The translations under genes were made by a program, and so were the position numbers. The notes under the pieces were generated by a model, which searched no databases, had not been told where the DNA came from, and saw nothing but the letters and a program-made list of their open reading frames with translations. A DNA stretch of 7,300 nucleotides from Bdellovibrionales bacterium. Its GTDB lineage: Bacteria > Bdellovibrionota > Bdellovibrionia > Bdellovibrionales > UBA840. The number at the start of each line of letters is the position of its first letter. Within the stretch, counting starts at the first letter, position 1. Location of the stretch: the NCBI GenBank assembly GCA_020434605.1, contig JAGRAL010000196.1, positions 1-7,300 of the forward strand, read 5' to 3'. Below, in pieces: positions 1-5,557 of this stretch.

Positions 1-10
1 ATTTTAAGAT

Positions 11-33
11 GGGATTGGGATGGGATATGAGGG
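11..33 (+). other. Four-tract G-rich motif (possible G-quadruplex) at window edge
   Basis: Four GGG runs lie at 11-13, 17-19, 22-24 and 31-33, with linkers of 3, 2 and 6 bases. This fits the usual G3-N(1-7) quadruplex pattern and stands out in AT-rich surroundings. The stretch could also be the end of a gene starting left of the window: frame 1 reads through short Trp/Asp/Gly codons to a TGA at 28-30. A coding origin for the G-runs therefore cannot be excluded. Folding is untested. Confidence 0.4.
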
Positions 34-156
34 ACTAAATACTTGTAACTAAAGTATCTCTAAACATTCCAAAAATCATGGAGAGAAAGTAAATAAAGTG
101 TTGTGCTTTCTTCACAATTTTAAAGTTTGGTATTTATTTTAGCCTAAGTCGAGGGC

Positions 157-180
157 AGTTTGTTAAAGTTTGTTAACAAA
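157..180. repeat. 10-bp tandem repeat fused to a perfect 12-bp palindrome
   Basis: AGTTTGTTAA occurs twice in exact tandem (157-166 and 167-176). The second copy runs into TTTGTTAACAAA (169-180), which is identical to its own reverse complement. A further partial relative, TTAAAGTTTG, is present at 120-129 and recurs exactly at 163-172. A perfect palindrome just upstream of a candidate promoter is typical of a dimeric regulator's binding site, but no regulator is identified. AT-rich sequence produces such motifs by chance more easily than balanced sequence does. Confidence 0.4.
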
Positions 181-192
181 TCACTTTCAACT

Positions 193-220
193 TTGGATCT
201 CTTTTTTTCTATACGATAAT
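193..220 (+). promoter_or_regulatory. Candidate sigma70-type promoter for the 245-637 gene
   Basis: A good -10 element, GATAAT (215-220, five of six consensus bases), is preceded at a 16-base spacing by a weak -35, TTGGAT (193-198, three of six). Transcription would start near 226-228, just before the Shine-Dalgarno sequence. This would exclude the alternative TTG start at 170 from the transcript. The palindrome at 169-180 would be centred about 52 bases upstream of the start, just outside the -35 box. The call rests on consensus matching alone. Confidence 0.35.
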
Positions 221-244
221 GAAGTAAATAACTCGGAGGACAAC

Positions 245-637
245 ATGAAAGAGATTCAGTACGGATACATAATCACTAAAAATGGTCACAATGAAACAAA
301 GGCACACAATATTCATTTTTTATTAAATCCTGTAACCAAAGCAATTTGCATTTCTTGTGACAAAGAATCAGAGCTTCTACAACACATTAGATTAGATAGA
401 TCTGTAACAGTTAGTGTGTATAACCCAAAGCTGGGTCGCTACACTCGAATGCAAGGAAGCGCTTCTATCTCTGATCAGAATCTTTGTGATTTTGAGAAAA
501 GCGCCTATAAAACTTTAAATCCGCAAGGAAAGAAGACAGAAGCATTAGTATATGTTGAAATGAACCACATTGAGGTGATTCATAATAACCACCATGTACT
601 AAATAATCAGCACCAAGTGAATCGACCGGCTATTTAA
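245..637 (+). CDS. Small protein, possibly PNPOx-like split-barrel fold
   Basis: The 130-residue product has no signal peptide or membrane segment, so it is probably cytoplasmic. I chose the ATG at 245 because GGAGGA lies at 235-240; the frame stays open back to a TTG at 170, but that codon has no ribosome binding site. Strand-rich stretches (about residues 31-38 and 52-59), then a Tyr-x-x-x-Gly-x-Ala pattern around residues 66-73 and a closing strand near 100-112, recall the flavin-binding split barrel of pyridoxamine-phosphate-oxidase-like and 'general stress' proteins. The match is weak and I see no certain cofactor residues. The C-terminus is His/Asn-rich (His108, 113, 116, 117 and 123), which could bind metal or simply be a disordered tail. 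The next gene begins 26 bases downstream, so the two are probably co-transcribed. The gene is real; its function is uncertain. Confidence 0.8.
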   Translation: MKEIQYGYIITKNGHNETKAHNIHFLLNPVTKAICISCDKESELLQHIRLDRSVTVSVYNPKLGRYTRMQGSASISDQNLCDFEKSAYKTLNPQGKKTEALVYVEMNHIEVIHNNHHVLNNQHQVNRPAI

Positions 638-663
638 AACATTCACTATGGAGTGGGAGGGAA

Positions 664-1017
664 ATGAAGTCGGTAAAATTTTTTATATTTATACTTATAG
701 GTATTACCTTTGCTGCGATTAGCTTTGCGGGTAATACCAATTTTTCGAAGCCCAGTTCATTTGAAGAGGAAGTAAAGAGCTATAGCTCGATCTTACTGCG
801 CAATATAAATTTGTTAAAAGAAAGTGTTATCCCTCTCCACCTTAGTAATGATGAGTTCAAAGAAATTGACGGTCAGTTTTACGCTCTAGCTAGAAGAGTA
901 GAAACAATGCGAATCAAAGACGAATATGAGTTTGCGGCTCACAAAGAGGCTTTAGATGCTAGTTACAATGATTTGGTGGCTAGTGTTCGTACGTTGAAAA
1001 TGCTAAAATCAAGATAG
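664..1017 (+). CDS. Small exported alpha-helical protein of unknown function
   Basis: The product has 117 residues. It begins with a clear Sec signal peptide: Lys2 and Lys5, a hydrophobic core at about residues 6-19, and a Ser-Phe-Ala cleavage motif ending at Ala22. The mature protein would be about 95 residues, charged and almost entirely helical, with no cysteine and no lipobox, so a soluble periplasmic protein is expected. GGGAGGG (655-661) lies unusually close to the ATG; GGAG at 650-653 is a better-spaced alternative. I do not recognise the family. It lies 26 bases after the preceding gene and 57 bases before a sensor kinase whose predicted periplasmic region is also all helical. A role as an accessory to that kinase is possible but is inferred only from position. 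Confidence 0.82.
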   Translation: MKSVKFFIFILIGITFAAISFAGNTNFSKPSSFEEEVKSYSSILLRNINLLKESVIPLHLSNDEFKEIDGQFYALARRVETMRIKDEYEFAAHKEALDASYNDLVASVRTLKMLKSR

Positions 1018-1023
1018 TAAATC

Positions 1024-1052
1024 TTGAATAAAGCGATTTAGTTTTGTATTAA
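1024..1052 (+). promoter_or_regulatory. Candidate sigma70-type promoter for the hybrid kinase
   Basis: TTGAAT (1024-1029, four of six consensus bases) and TATTAA (1047-1052, four of six) are separated by the ideal 17 bases. Both lie in the 57-base gap before the kinase, with transcription expected near 1059. This would let the kinase be expressed independently of the two upstream genes, although read-through from them is also likely because no terminator hairpin is visible in the gap. Confidence 0.35.
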
Positions 1053-1074
1053 GGGGTTAGACTTTTGGGGAAAT

Positions 1075-2952
1075 ATGAAAATAGATAATTACATTCAACA
1101 ACTCGTACGCACTTATAAAGCAAATATTAGTAAACGCTCTAATTATCGCTTTTACGTTTTTGCAACCCTTGGCTTTACTTTAGCGTTTAGCATTTCTTAT
1201 ACTTTCACATACCATCAAAACAACGTCATACACGAACAAAAACGATTGAGTCAGCTTTCTTATTTGTTTGCCGACAACCTTGAACTATTTAGAACGGTTG
1301 CTCTTAATGCCAGTCAAATCAATTTAAGTACAAATAGCTTTCGTGAGTTTTTAGATACACGTAGAAAAATTAACAATAAATTAAATCATATCATTGAAAA
1401 CAATGCTGAAATTAACTTTTTATTGAACCAAGAAAGATCTCCTTCCATCAAAAGAATTTTTATTGCCTACAAAAGTTTAGAGATTGAGCCCATGCTAAAC
1501 GAATTTCTAGTAAACGCAGAAGAAGCGACAGAAATTACCCCCAATTTTATTAGAAATTATCAAAAAAAGGTTAACTCGATTATTTATAACTCTATGTCTG
1601 AGCTAGGACCTTTATATAAGAGCCTTATTCGTATCAATCGAAGTGAGAGTGACAGAATACTTGAGAGAGGAAAATATTTAAGCCTTCTGATCTTTTTACT
1701 TTGTGTAACTGAGATTTTAATCATTTGGTTTATGGTGTTTAAGCCACTAATCACTACCTTAAAAGACCAGCAGCACGATATCATGAAGGCCTTGATGGAT
1801 GCCGAAAGTGCCAACCGGGCTAAAACAGATTTTATTGCAAACGTCAGTCACGAAATTAGAACACCGATGACAGCAATCCTAGGTTATACAGAGCTACTAA
1901 CCAAAACCTCCCCGTCAAAAGAAGAAATTGGGAAGTCACTAAACATTATCAACAAAAACGCGTCTCACTTACTTGGCTTGATTGATGAGATTTTAGATGT
2001 CTCTAAAATTGAGAGCGGAAACTATTCTCTTAATACCGAGTCATTTAACTTGCAGCAATTTTTAAATGAGATTTTTTCATTAATGAATGTGAAAGCTCGA
2101 GAGAAAAATGTAAATTTAATCTTTAAAAGCACTACTTCTATTCCTGAAACTATCGAAACAGATCGAATTAAATTAAAACAAATCCTATTTAACCTTATCG
2201 GCAATGCAATCAAGTTCACTGGCGAGGGACAGGTGGAAGTGCGCATGGGTATAAGCCCGCAAGGAATACTCTCATTTAATATTAAAGATACTGGGATTGG
2301 TATGAGCCCAGAAACCCAGAAGAAAATATTTAGACCTTTCTCACAGGCTGACTCTTCATTAAACAGAAAGTACGGCGGAACAGGATTGGGTCTAGCACTA
2401 TCTAAAAAAATCGCTAAGGTATTAGGTGGTGATGTAGAATTAGTTAGCTCTGAACTAAACCGTGGTAGTGAGTTTAAGTTTTTTATTTTACCAGAGACCA
2501 TCTCTTCAACACGCTTTGATTCTTTATCTACCAATATTGCCGATGCTTCTAAGCCATCTGTTTCTAACGGCGCCTCAGCTCTATCTGGTGTACGTATCTT
2601 AATCGTGGATGATGCTATCGAAAATGGTCAGCTATTTGAAATTTACTTAAGAAATGCAGGTGCTAACGTAGATTACGCTGTCTCTGGAATGGAAGCGATC
2701 AAATTAGCACAAGAAAAACCATATGACCTTGTCTTACTGGATTTACAAATGCCGATAAAAAATGGCTTTGAAACTTTCAACGAATTAAAAGAACTAGATT
2801 TTTATGGACCCATTGTTGCCCTAACGGCTCATGCTATGAAAGAAGAGCAAGAGCGTAGTATCCAACATGGCTTTACGGACCATATTGTAAAACCTATTTC
2901 TTCAAAAGATTTGATCGAGCGATTAAATATTATTCTTGAAACTGTTGGTTAA
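1075..2952 (+). CDS. Membrane-bound hybrid sensor histidine kinase with C-terminal receiver
   Basis: The 625-residue protein has a short cytoplasmic N-terminus, a first membrane segment (about 25-45), a helical, probably periplasmic sensor region (about 46-198), and a second membrane segment (about 201-223). A helical linker without a recognisable HAMP or PAS domain leads to the HisKA domain, with phospho-acceptor His259 in a Ser-His-Glu-Ile-Arg-Thr-Pro motif. The ATPase domain is complete: N box with Asn373 and Asn377, G1 box from Asp405, F box with Phe419 and Phe422, and G2 box at 434-440. The C-terminal receiver (about 506-622) has the acidic pair Asp512/Asp513, phospho-acceptor Asp556, Thr584 and Lys606. 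All catalytic residues are present, so kinase and phosphotransfer should both be active. No Hpt or output domain is encoded here, so a partner elsewhere is expected. GGGG at 1067-1070 supports the start. The ligand is unknown. Confidence 0.95.
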   Translation: MKIDNYIQQLVRTYKANISKRSNYRFYVFATLGFTLAFSISYTFTYHQNNVIHEQKRLSQLSYLFADNLELFRTVALNASQINLSTNSFREFLDTRRKINNKLNHIIENNAEINFLLNQERSPSIKRIFIAYKSLEIEPMLNEFLVNAEEATEITPNFIRNYQKKVNSIIYNSMSELGPLYKSLIRINRSESDRILERGKYLSLLIFLLCVTEILIIWFMVFKPLITTLKDQQHDIMKALMDAESANRAKTDFIANVSHEIRTPMTAILGYTELLTKTSPSKEEIGKSLNIINKNASHLLGLIDEILDVSKIESGNYSLNTESFNLQQFLNEIFSLMNVKAREKNVNLIFKSTTSIPETIETDRIKLKQILFNLIGNAIKFTGEGQVEVRMGISPQGILSFNIKDTGIGMSPETQKKIFRPFSQADSSLNRKYGGTGLGLALSKKIAKVLGGDVELVSSELNRGSEFKFFILPETISSTRFDSLSTNIADASKPSVSNGASALSGVRILIVDDAIENGQLFEIYLRNAGANVDYAVSGMEAIKLAQEKPYDLVLLDLQMPIKNGFETFNELKELDFYGPIVALTAHAMKEEQERSIQHGFTDHIVKPISSKDLIERLNIILETVG

Positions 2953-2958
2953 TTCTCT

Positions 2959-4212
2959 CTAGTTCTCTGACTCTGAAAAAGCGGTACTACGTACTGTCTT
3001 TTCGACTCCTTTTAACTGTGGCAGGTCTACCCTATCTTGAAACCCTAAGTCTTTTATCTTTCTAGCCGATGGTAAGACTCTAGATTCAAGTGATCCCATG
3101 CTGTCGTTGTATGACTTTACTGCGCTCTCTAGCTTACCACCTAGTAAATCCAAGTTTTTTAGCCACGGCTGTAAACGATCATAAAATTCTTTAGCTGTAT
3201 CTAAAATATGTTGAGCATTTTGATGAACTTTTTCTTGCTGCCACCCGTAAGCAATAGATTTTAAGACCGCTACTAGTGTAGTAGGGCTGGCAATAATGAT
3301 TTTGTCTTTCATTGCATCTTCAATCAAATTTCGGTCGATCTCAAGCGCTGCAGCTAACAAAGCTTCATTAGGAATAAACAAAATCACAAAATCAGGACTA
3401 TTTTCAAAAAGATCCCAATATGATTTTTTCGCTAAGTCTTTTACTCTAGATTGCAGATTCTTAGCGTGTCTTATTAAAGCGACCTTGCGATTTTCTTCTG
3501 TCTCAGCTTCAATGGCATCAAGGTAAGCATCTAATACAGCCTTTGCATCCACAATGATTTGCCTATTGTTGGGTAAATGTATCACCATATCGGGCTTAAG
3601 AAGCTGGTCTTCTAATCTTCCTGTCACTTGCTCACTAAAATCACAATAAGAAGTCATCCCGGCTAGCTCAACCACTCGCCTTAGCTGCATTTCTCCCCAA
3701 CTTCCACGAACCTCAGGGCGTCTAAGTGCTGAAGTTAAAGTTTTAGTTTCAAGTCTAAGCTGTTCACTAATATCAGATACTGATTTTAAACCCTCGGTAA
3801 GGCGACCAAACTGCTCCCCTCTTTCTCTTTCGATGCGTTGAAAATCACTTTCCATTTTAGATAACAAGTCACTGATGGGCTTTACCATTTGCTCAAATTT
3901 TAAGGTCTTTTGATCTAACTGAGAATTAGCTTCTATCGTTTTTTGTTCTAAACGCTCTTTAGCTAAATGTAGAAAGCGTTCATTGTTTTTGTCCAAAGCT
4001 TGCGAAGCAATAGCTTGAAAAGAATCTTTCGCCGCCTCTTGCATAGTTTTAAAGTGTTTCTCTTGCTCAAACAGTTTTGATTGTTCAAAATGAAGCTCTT
4101 GTGTGACTCTCCAGAGTTTAGTGCGATAATAAAATGCACATACAAAGCCCAGAATTGATAAAACTGCTAATATTACGCTAACTAATAACATGATCCACCT
4201 TTTTTGCTTCAT
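2959..4212 (-). CDS. rmuC: RmuC-family DNA recombination protein
   Basis: RmuC proteins are membrane-anchored, coiled-coil, nuclease-like proteins. In Escherichia coli, loss of RmuC raises inversion between short inverted repeats, so a role in processing recombining DNA is proposed. With the ATG start the product has 417 residues. It has one N-terminal membrane segment (about 7-29), a long Glu/Gln/Lys-rich coiled coil (about 33-160), then the conserved RmuC domain. That domain shows Arg-Gly-Ser-Trp-Gly-Glu (169-174), a Lys-Pro-Asp and Val-Asp-Ala-Lys pair (about 206-224) resembling a PD-(D/E)XK nuclease centre, Phe-Ile-Pro-Asn-Glu-Ala (279-284) and Ala-Ser-Pro-Thr-Thr-Leu (308-313). Length and motifs are normal for the family. 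An in-frame TTG at 4224 would add four residues, but only the ATG has even a weak ribosome binding site (TAGG). The gene converges on the kinase with 6 bases between stops and is divergent from the beta-barrel gene. Confidence 0.93.
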   Translation of the reverse strand: MKQKRWIMLLVSVILAVLSILGFVCAFYYRTKLWRVTQELHFEQSKLFEQEKHFKTMQEAAKDSFQAIASQALDKNNERFLHLAKERLEQKTIEANSQLDQKTLKFEQMVKPISDLLSKMESDFQRIERERGEQFGRLTEGLKSVSDISEQLRLETKTLTSALRRPEVRGSWGEMQLRRVVELAGMTSYCDFSEQVTGRLEDQLLKPDMVIHLPNNRQIIVDAKAVLDAYLDAIEAETEENRKVALIRHAKNLQSRVKDLAKKSYWDLFENSPDFVILFIPNEALLAAALEIDRNLIEDAMKDKIIIASPTTLVAVLKSIAYGWQQEKVHQNAQHILDTAKEFYDRLQPWLKNLDLLGGKLESAVKSYNDSMGSLESRVLPSARKIKDLGFQDRVDLPQLKGVEKTVRSTAFSESEN

Positions 4213-4231
4213 GTAACCTAGCAAAAAGGTT

Positions 4232-4261
4232 TTGGCTTTGGCAATGAGAATGGTTTAGTAT
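4232..4261 (+). promoter_or_regulatory. Candidate promoter for the beta-barrel gene in the divergent gap
   Basis: The 68-base gap between the divergent rmuC and beta-barrel starts contains TTGGCT (4232-4237, four of six) and TAGTAT (4256-4261, four of six), 18 bases apart. TTTGGC is repeated in tandem at 4231-4242. Transcription would start near 4268, leaving a very short leader that still includes the Shine-Dalgarno sequence at 4272-4276. No convincing oppositely directed -10 box for rmuC was found. Confidence 0.3.
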
Positions 4262-4280
4262 CTCTCTTACTGGAGGACTT

Positions 4281-4895
4281 ATGTTGCCTATATTATTTGT
4301 GTTCTTACAATTCTCGCATGCCTACTTAGGCTTACTGACAGAAGGAAGCATTTTACCAGAGGATAAGTTTCGCGCTGGAGCTGAACTTCAGGGCGTTTTA
4401 AATGAAAATGATGGTATCAATTTGGCCGGCCACTTTGACATGGGGCTCAATGAAAGTACCGAATTATTGCTAGAAGCCGGCACAGGCGCGCAAGATTTTT
4501 TTGGTAGCTTACAATTCAAGTATGTACCCTTTCCGGATTTTGAGAAACAACCGGCTATTGGCTTTATTTTTGGAACCACACTAGCAAGCGAAAGTGGAGA
4601 TTCGGACACTTTGTTAAATCTTAAAGCTTTTGTTAGCAAAGGCTTTGAAACAGATATGGGTTATGTGACTCCCTACACTGCTTTGGCCGTTAACTTAGCC
4701 TTAACCGACAATAACGACAATGATCCACTACAGCTTATTTTAGGTAGTAAGTATAAGCATCCAAACTGGGAAAATACGTATCTTTTTGCAGAGCTTGGGG
4801 TTGATGTATCAGATGCATTTAACTACATCGCCGTATACCTTACTTACGAGTTTGATAGAGGCACAAATCCATTTACACAAGCTAGTGAATACTAA
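4281..4895 (+). CDS. Small predicted outer-membrane beta-barrel protein
   Basis: The product has 204 residues. A short signal peptide (hydrophobic residues 2-10, Ser-His-Ala cleavage motif ending at residue 14) is followed by a chain of alternating polar and hydrophobic segments. About ten amphipathic strands separated by Gly/Asn/Asp-rich turns can be picked out, for example near residues 31-40, 46-55, 75-81, 91-99, 129-141 and 181-191. This is the layout of a small beta-barrel of the outer membrane. The last strand (Tyr-Leu-Thr-Tyr-Glu-Phe) ends about 13 residues before the C-terminus instead of at it, which is atypical for the BAM recognition signal. The signal peptide also lacks the usual basic residue near its start, yet no other start fits, because GGAGG at 4272-4276 points to this ATG and a stop lies upstream in frame at 4245. 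The specific family and transported or bound partner are unknown. The next gene overlaps its 3' end. Confidence 0.8.
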   Translation: MLPILFVFLQFSHAYLGLLTEGSILPEDKFRAGAELQGVLNENDGINLAGHFDMGLNESTELLLEAGTGAQDFFGSLQFKYVPFPDFEKQPAIGFIFGTTLASESGDSDTLLNLKAFVSKGFETDMGYVTPYTALAVNLALTDNNDNDPLQLILGSKYKHPNWENTYLFAELGVDVSDAFNYIAVYLTYEFDRGTNPFTQASEY

Positions 4896-5502
4896 GCTTT
4901 ATTATTTACCGTCTTATCCTTTTGGCGAAATGGTTCTTACACACCTTCGCCAAAACTATCCTGACTACGAGTGGCTTGAAGCCCCAGACAACCTAGAAAA
5001 CCAAATTGTTATAGCAGATTCTAATGCCTTCGTATCCAGGCCCGACACAAGCATTAGGCACTCAAAGATTTTACTGATCAACCCGATCTGGAAAAGGACT
5101 AGTCCTGAGCCTGTTTGGCTACAGATACCTGTTTTAAAAAATTCTTTCTTAAAGCGACTAGCTAGATTTAAAAGCAGTGGTTTTATTGACTCATACCTTC
5201 ACCCTAAACCAAACGATCTCCTAAAATCAAAACTACTAGAAGTTTGCAAGAAACCAGAGGTGTGGCATACGCTACTAAAAGCGAAGTCTAACCCTAGAAT
5301 CCTTAAAGAACAAAATAACTTATACTTATTAACCAATGAAGATGACCCTTTGCGAGACACAGAAAAGCAAAACTCTCTTATGCAGTACAGACGAACCTGG
5401 GTGTGGAAAGACTTCCCTCATTCTCTACTCGCATCAGACGCCACTCAGCGACTTGAACTGAAACAAGTCTTACAAGAACTAACGCAAGACAAAGGTCTAT
5501 GA
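4885..5502 (+). CDS. Small protein resembling a minimal alpha/beta-hydrolase
   Basis: With a GTG start at 4885 the product has 205 residues, no signal peptide and no membrane segment. It reads like a short alpha/beta-hydrolase of the YqiA/RBBP9 size class. There is a first strand running into a Leu-Pro-Ser-Tyr-Pro-Phe-Gly loop (residues 8-14), a helix, then a strand ending in Ile-Ala-Asp-Ser-Asn-Ala. There Ser46 sits where the family has the Gly-x-Ser-x-Gly elbow, with Ala replacing both glycines. Later come Asp153/Asp154 in an Asn-Glu-Asp-Asp-Pro turn and His179 in a Pro-His-Ser-Leu-Leu turn, the right order for a Ser-Asp-His triad. Whether it is active is uncertain, and no substrate can be named. 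Starts are ambiguous: the ATG at 4930 would delete the first strand, and neither has a clear ribosome binding site. GTG at 4885 overlaps the preceding stop by 11 bases, which favours translational coupling. Reality of the gene is likely; the fold is inferred. Confidence 0.7.
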   Translation: MNTKLYYLPSYPFGEMVLTHLRQNYPDYEWLEAPDNLENQIVIADSNAFVSRPDTSIRHSKILLINPIWKRTSPEPVWLQIPVLKNSFLKRLARFKSSGFIDSYLHPKPNDLLKSKLLEVCKKPEVWHTLLKAKSNPRILKEQNNLYLLTNEDDPLRDTEKQNSLMQYRRTWVWKDFPHSLLASDATQRLELKQVLQELTQDKGL

Positions 5503-5522
5503 ACTATTTTTTCCCGTTTTTA

Positions 5523-5551
5523 TTGCAGAAACTTATCTAAAAACCTATCCT
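5523..5551 (+). promoter_or_regulatory. Candidate promoter directly abutting the transglycosylase start
   Basis: TTGCAG (5523-5528, three of six) and TATCCT (5546-5551, four of six) are separated by 17 bases. Transcription would be expected about seven bases downstream, that is at or next to the ATG at 5558. The gene has no visible Shine-Dalgarno sequence, so a leaderless transcript would fit. The boxes are weak, and read-through from the upstream genes is an equal possibility. Confidence 0.25.
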
Positions 5552-5557
5552 AATAGT

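Noticed and set aside
101..122. Possible terminator hairpin (TTGTG, 7-base loop, CACAA, then T-run)
   Set aside because: The stem is only 5 bp and AT-rich, the T-run is short and interrupted, and no confirmed gene ends just upstream.
170..244. N-terminal extension of the first gene from a TTG at 170
   Set aside because: The TTG sits in the palindrome with no ribosome binding site, and the 25 extra residues precede an ATG with GGAGGA at ideal distance.
2022..2534. 170-codon open frame on the minus strand inside the kinase gene
   Set aside because: It lies wholly antisense to the conserved HisKA/ATPase coding region, its translation has no recognisable domain, and the sense strand fully explains the sequence.
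2983..2998. GTAC-TAC-GTAC inverted repeat near the kinase/rmuC junction
   Set aside because: The stem is 4 bp with a 3-base loop inside the rmuC coding region; too weak for a terminator.
5499..5540. 13-codon frame starting at the ATGA overlap after the hydrolase-like gene
   Set aside because: It is very short, has no ribosome binding site and no homology; the ATGA overlap is probably coincidental.
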